A stretch of DNA of 54,586 nt. Source: Clostridia bacterium. Lineage in GTDB: Bacteria; Bacillota; Clostridia; Oscillospirales; Acutalibacteraceae. The stretch covers positions 1 to 54,586 of the forward strand of contig JAFUIY010000092.1 in assembly GCA_017473925.1 (NCBI GenBank), read 5' to 3'. Below are positions 34,028 through 45,200 of this stretch, in pieces (within the stretch, counting starts at the first letter, position 1; every line of letters starts with the position of its first letter). A program made the position numbers and the translations under genes. The notes below the pieces were generated by a model that worked only from the letters and a program-made list of their open reading frames with translations, did not search any database and was not told where the DNA came from.

Positions 34028-36838
34028 TTATCTGCCAAGCTTTTTAAAGAATAAAAACAGCTTGTTTATAAGATTTGTCAGGGCTTTGAGAATTCGCTGG
34101 AACATCTGATTGACCTGGTCAACAAGGGAGATTTCGACGCTTCCTCTGTCAAGATCGTCAGCCTCTTCAATAACAAGATTGAAGTTTTCAAGATTGTTGT
34201 TTCCTACCGATTCGCAAAGCTCATTGAAGCTGTATTTTCTGAATTCCTCGCCGTCAAAGGCTTCAACGGAGAACTTTACATTTGTTATTTTCGTTCCGTC
34301 GAACTCAATTCTCTGCCAGTCATCGGTGTAGTAGTAGATGTGTCCCTCATCAGCTGAAACTGCTTCAAAGGAGTCAAAGAACAGGTACTGCACATCGTCA
34401 TAATATGTACACATCATTGTAACAAGGTCAAAGAGATAATAAAGGTCTGACTTGTATTCACCGCTGAAGCTGAGGATACCGTCCGCAAAACTGAAATTGA
34501 TTGTGTTCAGGGTTGCAGAAGTGCTGATTGTTGCATCAGCCTTTTTGAAAATTGTGAGATTCTCGTTTGCGGGGAATGAGTTCCTCTCGATTGTGATATT
34601 GTCTGAAAGAATGAGTACAGTATCGAGTGAAGTACAAGATGAGAAAGCATAAATGTTTATTACATTTACTGATTCAGGAAGAAGTACTTTTGCAAGAGAA
34701 TCGCAGCTGTCAAAAGCACGAGCATTAATAGTTGTTAATGATTCGGGAAACGATACTGAAGTTAATGATATACAGTCTGAGAATGCAAAGTTACCGATTG
34801 TTGTGAGTGTAGACGGGAAGTTAATGTTAGTCAGAGCTTCTGCATATTCACAGATATATGACGGGATTGTCGTCATGCCTTCAGAGAAGGTGATTGTTGT
34901 GAGATTGTCACAATAACCGAACGGTCCGGAGCCCATCTGAGAACCACCGAAAGTAAGTGTTGAAGGTATAGTGACTTCAGTAAGAGAATCACAATTTACA
35001 AAAGAATAATTCTCAAGAGTTTCAAGACCTTCATTCAGGTACAGCTCTCTGAGGTTGATGCAGTCAACAAATGCGTGTGTTCTGATATGCTTCATTGTTG
35101 AAGGCATTGTCAGTGTTTCCAATGACTCGCAACTATCAAATGCATAGGGACCTATTTCTGTAATTGTAGAAGGGAAGTTGATTGTTTTCAGAGCAATCGC
35201 ATCTTCACAGATATGTTCGGGAACTACAGTCATTCCTTCTGCAAACGTGATTGTTGTCAGATTGTTACAATTGCAGAAAGCACCGCTTGCCATTATACCG
35301 CCTCCCGAAATAACAGTGGACGGAATTGTTACGGAGGTAATGGAATCACAAAAAGCAAATGCATAATTTCCGAAAGTAAGTAATCCTTCAGGAAATACAG
35401 GATTTTTAAGGCTTACACAATTGCTGAAAGCATGATATTCAATATGTTTTACAGATGACGGAAAATTGACAGTTTCAATACCCTCTGACCATCTGAAAAT
35501 ATTGGCGGGAACCGTTTCTGTTCCGTCTGCAAATGTTACTGTTTTAAGATTGGGACATCCGTGAAACGGACCAGATGTACTGCATGTTGTAACAGTTGTC
35601 GGGATTGTTATTTCAGTCAGTGAATCACAGCCTGTAAATGCATAATTCCCCATTGTAGTGATGCCTTCATGGAGAGTAATATTTTCGAGATTGGTACAGC
35701 CGTAGAATGCAGAAGCCCCGATTTCAGTAACGGTTTCAGGCATATTTATTGCTGTAAGGGATGTCATATTAGAGCAGATGTTTGACGGAATCTTGGTCAT
35801 ACCGTCTGCAAAAGTTACAGTTGTAAGATTGTCGCAACCGCCGAAAGCTCCGGATGAACCGCAATTTGTCAATGATGCAGGAATTATAATTGATGTAAGA
35901 GTATCACAGTTATAAAATGCATTATTGGCTAATGTTGTTATTCCTTCATTCAGTATTATATCTTTAAGATTGGTACAGCCGGAAAATGCAGAAGTCCCGA
36001 TTTCGGTAACGGTTTCAGGCATATTTATTGCTGTAAGGGATGTCATATTATAGCAGATGTTTGACGGAATCTTGGTCATACCGTCTGCAAAAGTTACAGT
36101 TGTAAGATTGTCGCAACCGCCGAAAGCTCCGGATGAACCGCAATTTGTCAATGTTGCAGGAATTATAATTGATGTAAGAGTATCACAGTTATAAAATGCA
36201 TTATTGGCTAATGTTGTTATTCCTTCATGCAATGTTATATCTTTAAGATTGGTACAGCCGTAAAATGCAGAAGTCCCGATTTCGGTAACGGTTTCAGGCA
36301 TATTTGCTGTTGTGAGGGATGTCATATTATAGCAGATGTTTGACGGAATCTTGGACATACCGTCTGCAAAAGTTACAGTTGTAAGATTGTCACAATTCTG
36401 AAAATCACCCGAAGAACCGCATTTTGTAAGTGTAGATGGGATTGTCACAGATGTAAGAGCATCGCAATTATAAAAAGTACTGCCGCCCAAAGTAACAATT
36501 CCTTCATTCAGGGTTATATTTTTAAGATTTACACAGTCATAAAACGCAGAACGGTTAATAGTTGTTATGCTGTCAGCCAATTCCACGCTCAGAATTGTTG
36601 TATTATTTTTAAAAGCCTCTTTGCCGATACTTGTAACGGTATAGCCGCCGAGGGTATCGGGTATGACGACATCTGTTTCAGTACCGTTATATTTCGTGAT
36701 TTCAGCAGTTGAGTCATCAAGGACGGTATAAGAATAATCACCGTCAGTGAGTGCTTCTGCCGATACAAAGCACGACAAGGCACAGCTCAGAACAAGAACT
36801 GCACCTGAACAAAGAAGAGTTTTCATGAGTTTTTTCAT
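34028..36838 (-). CDS. Large secreted LRR_5 protein with amphipathic C-terminal tail
   Basis: The 936-residue protein has a signal peptide (residues 1-28) and LRR_5 repeats over about 45-770. A 93-residue (about 279-bp) unit is repeated almost exactly three times (MPETVTEIGTSAFYGCTNLK ... GGCDNLTTVTFADGM). The C-terminal domain and tail match the adjacent protein, ending ILKALTNLINKLFLFFKKLGR. AAGGGAAA precedes ATG 36838, 18 bp after the histidine kinase stop, so it is transcribed with the two-component genes. It is probably a cell-surface binding or adhesion protein. Confidence 0.88.
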   Translation of the reverse strand: MKKLMKTLLCSGAVLVLSCALSCFVSAEALTDGDYSYTVLDDSTAEITKYNGTETDVVIPDTLGGYTVTSIGKEAFKNNTTILSVELADSITTINRSAFYDCVNLKNITLNEGIVTLGGSTFYNCDALTSVTIPSTLTKCGSSGDFQNCDNLTTVTFADGMSKIPSNICYNMTSLTTANMPETVTEIGTSAFYGCTNLKDITLHEGITTLANNAFYNCDTLTSIIIPATLTNCGSSGAFGGCDNLTTVTFADGMTKIPSNICYNMTSLTAINMPETVTEIGTSAFSGCTNLKDIILNEGITTLANNAFYNCDTLTSIIIPASLTNCGSSGAFGGCDNLTTVTFADGMTKIPSNICSNMTSLTAINMPETVTEIGASAFYGCTNLENITLHEGITTMGNYAFTGCDSLTEITIPTTVTTCSTSGPFHGCPNLKTVTFADGTETVPANIFRWSEGIETVNFPSSVKHIEYHAFSNCVSLKNPVFPEGLLTFGNYAFAFCDSITSVTIPSTVISGGGIMASGAFCNCNNLTTITFAEGMTVVPEHICEDAIALKTINFPSTITEIGPYAFDSCESLETLTMPSTMKHIRTHAFVDCINLRELYLNEGLETLENYSFVNCDSLTEVTIPSTLTFGGSQMGSGPFGYCDNLTTITFSEGMTTIPSYICEYAEALTNINFPSTLTTIGNFAFSDCISLTSVSFPESLTTINARAFDSCDSLAKVLLPESVNVINIYAFSSCTSLDTVLILSDNITIERNSFPANENLTIFKKADATISTSATLNTINFSFADGILSFSGEYKSDLYYLFDLVTMMCTYYDDVQYLFFDSFEAVSADEGHIYYYTDDWQRIEFDGTKITNVKFSVEAFDGEEFRKYSFNELCESVGNNNLENFNLVIEEADDLDRGSVEISLVDQVNQMFQRILKALTNLINKLFLFFKKLGR

Positions 36839-36856
36839 AAAATCATTTCCCTTTAT

Positions 36857-38125
36857 TTAATTTTCTATCTTCATGCTGACATCAGCAGTGAATTCATTGT
36901 TTGCGAAGCTCAGGAGCATATTTCCTGAGTATTTCTTTGCGACATTCTCCACATTCTTAAGTCCGATTCCGTGATTTTTCTTATCAGACTTTGAAGTTTT
37001 TATTCTGTTGTTTGCTATTTTAACATCTTTTGCGGGATTTGAGAATGAAAGTGTCAGAAAACCGTTTCTTATGTTTGCCGTGATTTTAATATATCTGTTT
37101 CCTTCAGAATTCTTAAGTGCTTCGATTGCATTGTCCGTAAGGTTTGCCACAACTGTGCAAAGGTCAACATTCAGTATGCCTTTTTCTGGGATTCTGCCCG
37201 TAAAATCAATGTGAATTGCATACTCCTCTGCAAGTGAGCTCTTGTCATTAAGGATTGCATCTGCAATGAAGTTGCCCGTTGAAAACTTCCTGCCGAAATT
37301 ACCTGTCTGAAGCTGAATGTTTTCAATGTAATCGGAGGCTTCCTTTGTTTTTCCGCTGTTGAGAAGGGATGTGACAACCATCATGTGGTTCTTGTAGTCA
37401 TGCCTGAACTGTCTTACATCGTCATTATTGCTGAGCATCTGCTGATAATACTCATGCTGGATATCCATTTTTCGGATAATCTGATTCTGCTGATAAGTAA
37501 GAAGAAAGATTTTGCCGATGAAGTATATAACGCAGGCGATGACCATTACAGTTGAAACTGCATACATTACATTATATATACCCGTGCTGATGCCGAATTC
37601 CCTGTAATATCCCGTCAGGTCGAATATTGCAAGACATATGTATATCCATTTGGGGACTGTCATGAATACATTTGAGAGAATATTCAGCTCGCTGTTGACT
37701 GATGATACCTTTACGATGATGATAACAGCCGTGAAAAGCACTGACATGACAATGCATTCCGTAATGAGTCCCTCGGGAAGCATTGACGCAATAACGCCGT
37801 AAATGACCTCGACGGTCATAATGTAGAGTGATGAAAAGACTATGGGCATAAGCTTTCTGCGGCATTTCAATATGATAAAGGGAAAGAATATCATCATCAG
37901 TGACGAAACAGTGTCTGCTGCCGATTCCGCATCAATCCGTGTTTCAATCACAAGGGGAAAGAGCCATATTGAAAGTGCGGCAATAATGCCCGTAATTGCA
38001 TATACGGGAATAACAAGCTGTTTTTTTCTGTATCCGGATGACATGATGTTGTGAAGAATCATAACAATGCTGAGAAGCCCTGTTATATCCTTGAGCACAT
38101 ACAGTAAAATTTCAAGCACCTGCAA
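36857..38125 (-). CDS. GHKL sensor histidine kinase (AgrC/VirS-like)
   Basis: The 422-residue kinase has six or seven N-terminal membrane helices (to about residue 215), a dimerisation helix with the phospho-acceptor block RQFRHDYKNHM (H about residue 240) and a GHKL ATPase with NLTDNAIEAL (N box) and NHGIGLKNVENVAKKY (G box). The start is uncertain: GTG 38134 touches the AAGGAG motif, while TTG 38125 is 8 bp from it and is used here. It follows the response regulator at once. Kinases of this type sense peptides or membrane signals; no peptide precursor gene is seen next to it. Confidence 0.9.
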   Translation of the reverse strand: MQVLEILLYVLKDITGLLSIVMILHNIMSSGYRKKQLVIPVYAITGIIAALSIWLFPLVIETRIDAESAADTVSSLMMIFFPFIILKCRRKLMPIVFSSLYIMTVEVIYGVIASMLPEGLITECIVMSVLFTAVIIIVKVSSVNSELNILSNVFMTVPKWIYICLAIFDLTGYYREFGISTGIYNVMYAVSTVMVIACVIYFIGKIFLLTYQQNQIIRKMDIQHEYYQQMLSNNDDVRQFRHDYKNHMMVVTSLLNSGKTKEASDYIENIQLQTGNFGRKFSTGNFIADAILNDKSSLAEEYAIHIDFTGRIPEKGILNVDLCTVVANLTDNAIEALKNSEGNRYIKITANIRNGFLTLSFSNPAKDVKIANNRIKTSKSDKKNHGIGLKNVENVAKKYSGNMLLSFANNEFTADVSMKIEN

Positions 38126-38137
38126 AAGGGACACTCC

Positions 38138-38836
38138 TTATGAACCGAATTTCAGGTAATTCATATATGATTTGTTGAACTCATCACGGCATTTTGAACT
38201 CAGGAGCACAATTTCGCCGTTTGTGAGTGTTATTGTGTTTTTCTCAACAGTTGAAATATACCTCATATTTACGATATACCCTCTGTGTGTTCTGAAAAAG
38301 TGAGGGTTTGCAATTTCTGTCTGATAAACGGAAATTGCTTTGTTGGCTATGTATTCGTTGCCCGTAGTTTTCACTTTTGTGTGTTTCTTTGCCGCTTCAA
38401 TGTAAATCACTTCGTCGGCATCAACGGAAATATGTGCCGTGTTTGTGGGGATTGTGATTTTTCTGTTGTGATTATATATGTTCAGAAATTTATCAAGAGT
38501 TTCATACAGCTTCTCTTTGCTGACAGGCTTGAGAAGATATCTGAATGCATCAACCTCAAAGCTGTCATAGACATGCTCTGAGTATGCCGTCAGGAACACA
38601 ATCATTATTCTGCCGTCGTTTTTTCTTATGTTTCTTGCAATATCCATGCCGTTTATGTCGGGCAGGTCATAGTCAAGGAAGACAAGGTCATATTCATTGG
38701 AAAGCTGAAAAAATGAATTGCCGTCAGAGAATCCGTCAACAGAACAGACAATGTTGTTTTCGTAAAGATAATCATTTATTAACTTTGAATAATCGCTGAT
38801 AATCTGTTTTTCGTCGTCACAAATTGCTATTTTCAT
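38138..38836 (-). CDS. LytTR-type response regulator (AgrA/VirR-like)
   Basis: A 232-residue regulator. The receiver domain has D7/D8 (ICDDE), phosphoacceptor D55 (FLDYDLPD), T83 and K103 (LLKP). The LytTR DNA-binding domain (about 128-230) contains VIYIEAAKKHTKV and FFRTHRGYIVNMRYI. AGAGGTG precedes ATG 38836. The LytTR-type direct repeat upstream at 38951-38980 predicts autoregulation. It is the first gene of a unit with the kinase and two LRR proteins. Confidence 0.93.
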   Translation of the reverse strand: MKIAICDDEKQIISDYSKLINDYLYENNIVCSVDGFSDGNSFFQLSNEYDLVFLDYDLPDINGMDIARNIRKNDGRIMIVFLTAYSEHVYDSFEVDAFRYLLKPVSKEKLYETLDKFLNIYNHNRKITIPTNTAHISVDADEVIYIEAAKKHTKVKTTGNEYIANKAISVYQTEIANPHFFRTHRGYIVNMRYISTVEKNTITLTNGEIVLLSSKCRDEFNKSYMNYLKFGS

Positions 38837-38914
38837 AAAAACACCTCTTTTAGGATATCATAAAGTAAATTTTTATTCAAGTGCTATATCCGAACACTTC
38901 ATGAAGTTGGCTTA

Positions 38915-38943
38915 ATTGTAAATCCTTGTGTCGGAGAAATCAA
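38915..38943 (-). promoter_or_regulatory. Promoter of the two-component/LRR operon
   Basis: On the minus strand there is TTGATT (38943-38938), 17 bp, TACAAT (38920-38915), with the LytTR-type repeat ending 7 bp upstream of the -35 box, the same layout as at 32404-32469. Confidence 0.75.
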
Positions 38944-38950
38944 TACAAAA

Positions 38951-38980
38951 GGAACGAAAAGCCATTCTGAGGGAATGAAA
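38951..38980 (-). promoter_or_regulatory. LytTR-type direct-repeat binding site, copy B
   Basis: GGAACGAAA (38951-38959), 12 bp (AGCCATTCTGAG), GGAATGAAA (38972-38980). One mismatch to copy A in the distal half; spacer core CATTCTGAG and the flanking TGAAAAAAAT are also shared. Confidence 0.75.
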
Positions 38981-39079
38981 TGAAAAAAATACACGAAAAA
39001 CAGTAACGTCGGCAAACAGAATAAAAGTTGCAACATTTCCGTTTTTTTGTTAAAAAATTTAAAAATATATATTATTATA

Positions 39080-39108
39080 TTGACTGTTTTGGCAGAAAGT
39101 GTTATATT
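39080..39108 (+). promoter_or_regulatory. Promoter of the giant surface-protein gene
   Basis: TTGACT (39080-39085), 17 bp, TATATT (39103-39108), expected start near 39115. It is divergent from the LytTR-controlled promoter; the LytTR site lies about 100 bp upstream and may or may not affect it. Confidence 0.65.
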
Positions 39109-39189
39109 TACAATGTATAATTTTAATGTTATATCTGTAACTGTTTTTATGAAAAATAGCATACTTACACAAAACACATTGGAGGTCAG

Positions 39190-39282
39190 ATGTGCGTAAG
39201 GAAGTTGTTGATTGTAAAAACAAAAATTCTGCGGAAAATCCGCAAAAATTCTTCACAGGAGATGATTGTTAATGAAGAATAA
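39190..39282 (+). CDS. 30-residue upstream ORF overlapping the giant gene
   Basis: ATG 39190 follows a strong TTGGAGGTCAG site and the frame runs 30 codons to TAA 39280-39282, ending 11 bp inside the giant gene in another frame. The predicted peptide is very basic (KLLIVKTKILRKIRK). The GCGGAAAATCCGC hairpin in it lies about 20 bp before the ribosome site of the giant gene. It may be a regulatory leader that couples translation; coding status is unproven. Confidence 0.5.
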   Translation: MCVRKLLIVKTKILRKIRKNSSQEMIVNEE

Positions 39283-42200
39283 CTTTAAAAAATTCTTATC
39301 AGTTTTTCTTGCAGTTGTAATGGTGGCAGGTATTGTGCCTTTCGGCGGCTTTATAGCTCCCATTGAGGCTTCTGCTGCTTCTTCAGCAACTTATGACAAG
39401 GAATATTACACAGGCGGAGCTTCATTCTCAACTGATGTCGCTGTCGGTGCAAGACAGTATCAGTTGGCAGCCAGCGGTCGTGAAAACGCAGCAAAGGGCT
39501 ATCTTACAAATGCCGGCTTTACCGTAATGGGTAAGGACGTTAATGCCGGATGTTCAAAGTCAAATAAAAAGTATTACTATACTCATCTTGGTTACAAGCT
39601 CGGTACAGATGAAAAGAATGCTATCCGTGCGGTTGCTTTCTATAATAGCCCTGACGGTTCTGCGCCCTCATCTGTCAGTTATACAATCAATGGGCATAGT
39701 TGTACATTCTATCCCGTTACAACATCTTTTGTTGACAGCGGCACAAGCACAGGCACTGTTTTTGACCTTAACAAGGGTGTCGGCGGTGACACAATCTATA
39801 TGTACTACACAAAGGACCCCAATGCAGGTCCTCCCATGACAAGTCTTGAATACGGTACAAATGCGACAGTTTCAGGTCAGACAATGGGTGTATGGCTTAA
39901 CGGAAGCGGTTCTGCTGACCTTAACGCAGGTGCCGGCGGTGACTATATCTATATTTCATTCTATACAACAGGTACAGAAGTTGACACTTCTGCACTTCAC
40001 ACTGCAATCACAACAGCAGACAGTCTTCTTGCAAATTCAGCAAACTATGTATCTGTTGACGCACTTCAGACAGCAGTAAACACAGGTAAGGCTATTGTAA
40101 ACGATTACAATGCAGACGGTCTTTCTGCAAGTTATAACCAGACTGCTATCACTGATGCTGCAAATGCAATCAACAGTGCAATCAATGCACTTCAGACAAC
40201 TGTTACTCTCAACGGTAACGGCGGTACTGTTTCAGCATCATCATTCAATGTTACAGTAGGCTCTGCAACAACAGTAAATTATAATGTTTCATCATACACA
40301 GCATCACGCACAGGCTACACATTCAAGGGCTGGGCAACTTCAGCTTCTGCAACAAGCGGTTCAACATCAACTGTTTCAGCAGGCCTTAAGCCCACTCTCT
40401 ACGCTGTATGGGAAGCTAACAAATACACAGTTCTTTTCGACAACCTTATTGATGTCAGCAAGTGGAACACATCTTCCGCAAACAACGGTGTTTTCAGCAA
40501 TGTTGACCTTGCAAACGGTACATTCACACTTACATCAAATGACGGTGCAGGCGAAGGTACATCAACATCACCCCTCTTCCCCGTAACGGCAGGTAAGAAT
40601 TATGTTGTTGACATGGAATTTGAAGGTACAAACTGGGATGTTTATATCTTTTTCTATGATGCAAATACATCAAGCGGAACAGGTCTTGAGTTCGTTGACG
40701 GTGCTGCAAGAAGATTCTCCTCAAGCGGTGTCGGCAACTTTGATGAAAACGGCAATGCAGTCTTCACAGCTCCCGCAGGTGCAACAAGAGCTGTTATCCG
40801 TGTTGACGCAAACGGTGCAAACAATGCTGTTACATACAGAAATATCAAGGTATACGAACAGGGTACTGTTGAAGACGGTGTTTCATACACACCCTCACAG
40901 ACAGTAACCTATGACAGTGCATACGGCACTCTTCCCACACCCACAAAGGATAAGTACGATTTCCTCGGCTGGTTCAATGCTGACGGAACTCAGATTACTT
41001 CTTCAACTACAGTAAAACAGACAGACACACTCTATGTTTATTCAAAGTGGGAAAGATCAGGCTTCACAGTAACATGGAAGAATCATGACGGTACTGTTCT
41101 TGAAACAGACGAAGGCGTCGCTGCAGGCACAACTCCCACATACAACGGTGCAACACCCGTAAAAACAGGCGATGCACAGTATTCATACACATTCGCAGGC
41201 TGGACTCCCGCAGTTTCAGCTGTTGACGGCGATGTGATTTACACAGCAACCTTCACACAGGTACTCAACAAGTACACAGTCACATGGAAGAACCATGACG
41301 GCACTGTTCTTGAGACAGATACAAATGTTGCTTACGGTACAACTCCCGTATACAACGGTGCAACACCCGTTAAGACAGGCAATGCACAGTTCGCATACAC
41401 ATTCACAGGCTGGTCTCCTGCAGTTTCATCAGTAACAGGTGATGTTACATACACTGCTCAGTTCAGCGAAAGCACAAACAAGTACACAGTAACATGGAAG
41501 AACTATGATGAAACTGTTCTTGAAACAGATACAAATGTCCTTTACGGTACAACTCCCAACTATGACGGTGCAACACCCGTAAAACCTGCAGATGCACAGT
41601 ATACATACACATTCGCAGGCTGGGAGCCCGCTGTTACTGATGTCACAGGCAATGTTTCATACAAGGCAAAGTTCACAGAAACACTCAGAACATATACAGT
41701 CACATGGAAGAATGAAGACGGTACTGTTCTTGAAACTGATGAAAATGTTCCTTACGGCACAACTCCCGTATATGACGGTGCAGACCCCGTAAAGGCAGGC
41801 AATGCACAGTATTCATACACATTCTCAGGCTGGACACCTGCTGTAGGCGAAGTCAGGGGCGATGCAACTTACACAGCAAAGTTCACACAGTCAGTCAATA
41901 AGTACACAGTCACATGGAAGAATTCAAACGGCTATGTTCTTGAGACAGACGAAAATGTAATTTACGGCTCGGAGCCCTCTTATGACGGCGAAACACCCGT
42001 AAAGCAGGGCGATGCTCAGTACACATACACATTCTCAGGCTGGTCACCCGAGCTCAGCGACGTCACAGGCAATGTGACTTACACAGCTGTGTTCACACAG
42101 ACAGTCAATGAATATACTGTTGAATTCGTAAACCACGACGGCACAGTTCTTCAGTCAGGTAAGGTTCCTTACGGCACAACACCCGTTTATACAGGTGAAG

Positions 42201-45200
42201 AGCCCGTCAAGGCAGGCGATGCTCAGTATTCTTATGCATTCATCGGCTGGGATAATGAAATTGTTGCTGTCAAGGGCGATGCAACTTATACAGCTCAGTT
42301 TGAAGAATCAACAAATGTTTACACAGTTACATGGAAGAACTATGACGGTTCAATTCTTGCAACAAACAATGTTCCCTACGGCACAACTCCCGAATACAAG
42401 GGCGAAACACCCGTAAGAGTAGCAACTGCACAGTATACATATACATTTGCAGGCTGGGAACCCGAAGTTGACGAAGTCACAGGCGATGCTGTCTACACAG
42501 CAAAGTTCACTGAAACTGTCAATAAGTATACAATCAGATTCGTTGACGAAGACGGCACAGTTCTTCAGTCAGGCAAGGTTGCTTACGGCACAACTCCTGC
42601 TTACACAGGCGAAACACCTGTAAAGGCAGCAGATGCTCAGTATACATATACATTTGATAAGTGGTCACCTGCAATCAAGGCAGTTGACGGCGATGCAACT
42701 TACACAGCAACATATTCATCAGTTGTCAACAAGTACACAGTAACATGGGTAAACTTTGATGATACTGTTCTTGAAACAGACAGCAATGTTGAATACGGTG
42801 CAACTCCCTCCTATGACGGTGCAACACCCACAAAGACAGCAGATGCACAGTACACATATACATTCGACAGCTGGACTCCCGTTGTTGACACAGTCAAGGG
42901 CAATGTAACATACAAGGCTACATACAAGTCAACACTCAGAACATACACAGTTATCTGGGAAAATGAAAACGGTGATGTTCTTGAAACAGACGAAAATGTT
43001 CCTTACGGCACAGTTCCCGCTTTTGACGGCGAAACACCCGTAAAGGCAGCTACAGCTCAGTACACATATACATTTGATAAGTGGTCACCTGAGGTTGTTG
43101 CAGTCAAGGGCGATGCAACCTATGTTGCAACATTTACTCAGGAAGTAAACAAATACACAATCGAATTCGTTAACGAAGACGGTACAGTTCTTCAGTCAAC
43201 AGACGTTGCTTACGGCACAACTCCTGTATACAACGGTGAAACACCCGTAAAGGCAGCAGATGCACAGTACACTTATACATTCGATAAGTGGTCACCCGCA
43301 ATCAAGGCTGTTGACGGCAAGGCAACATACACAGCAACATATACATCAACAGTCAATACATACACCGTTACATGGAAGAATGCAAACGGTTATGTTCTTG
43401 AAACAGATGATGATGTACCCTACGGCACAACACCCTCTTATGACGGTGAAACACCCGTAAAGGCAGCAGATGCACAGTACACTTACACATTCGATAAGTG
43501 GTCACCTGCAGTATCAGCTGTTACAGGCAACATCACTTACACAGCTACATTCACAGCTACAGTAAACAAGTACACAGTCACATGGAAGAACGACAACGGT
43601 AACGTTCTTGAAACAGATGTTGAAGTTCCTTACGGTGACACACCCTCTTATGGCGGCACAACACCCTCCAAGGCTGCAACTGCTCAGTATACATACACAT
43701 TTGCAGGCTGGACACCTGAAGTCAACACAGTCACAGGTGATGTAACTTATACAGCAAAATATGATTCAACAGTCAACGAATATACAATCACATGGATTGT
43801 TGAAGGCGCTGAAACAACTCAGACAGTTGCTTACGGTGAAACACCCGACTTCGGTTCAACACCCGTAAAGGCTGAAAATGCTCAGTATACATACGAATTC
43901 AAGGGCTGGACACCTGCAGTTGAAGCTGTAACAGGCGATGCAACATACACAGCAGAATTCACTCCCGTAACAAAGTCATACACAGTAACATGGGTTGACG
44001 AAGACGGCACAACAGTTCTTTATACTGAGAGCATTCTCGTAGGCGATGCAATCCCCAATAAGACTGTTCCCGAGAAGGCAGGCTTCATCGGTGCATGGGA
44101 ATCATATCCCCAGACAATGCCCACAAATGATGTCACAATCAAGGCTGTATACATCAATGACGGTATCACAGTAACATGGGTAATCGATGACAGCACAACT
44201 CATACAACAGTTGTAAGAGAAGGCAATGTCATCACTCCTGATAAAGCATGGGAAGCAAAGGATCCCACAGTTTCAACAGTCTACACATTCAAGGGCTGGT
44301 CAGAAACAAAGGGCGGCGCAGTTGTGGATTCATTCCCCACAGTTGTTGCAGGCGGTGCAAACAAGACATACTATGCAGTATTTGAAGAATCAGTCAGAAC
44401 ATACAAGGTTGTATGGACAGACGAAGACGGCACAGTTCTTGAAACAGACGATGCAGTTGCTTACAACACAATGCCCTCATTCGACGGCACAGAGCCTTCA
44501 AAGGCTGCAGATGTACAGTACACATATGCATTTGACGGCTGGACTCCCGCTGTAACAGCTGTTTCAGGCGATGCAACATACAAGGCAACATACAAGGCAA
44601 CCGTAAATGAATACACAGTTACATTTGAAAATGAAGACAGAACGGTTCTTCAGTCAGGTAAGGTTGCATACGGTGATACACCCGTTTATACAGGCAAAAC
44701 ACCCGTAAAGGCTGCAACTGCTCAGTATTCATACACATTCTCAGGCTGGACAACAGAGGTTGTCGCTGTTACAGGCGATGTTACATACACAGCTAAGTTT
44801 GCTTCAACAGTAAACAAGTACACTGTAACATGGACAGATGAAAACGGCACAGTTCTTGAAACAGACACCAATGTTCCTTACGGCACAATGCCCACATTTG
44901 ACCATGCAGAGCCCACAAAGGCTCCCACTGCTCAGTATACATTTGCTTTTGCTGGCTGGACTCCCGCTGTTACAGCTGTAACAGGCAATGCAACATACAA
45001 GGCAACATACTCACAGACAGTCAACGAATACACAGTAACATGGACAAACGAAGACGGTACAGTCCTTGAAACTGATGAAAATGTACCTTACGGCACAACA
45101 CCCTCTTATGACGGTGCAACACCCGTAAAGGCTGCAACTGCTCAGTACACATTCACATTCGATGGCTGGACTCCTGTTGTAAACGATGTAACAGGCAATG

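Noticed and set aside
39200..39272. TTG start at 39266 for the giant protein
   Set aside because: ATG 39272 is two codons later with AGGAGATG at proper distance and begins a standard signal peptide.
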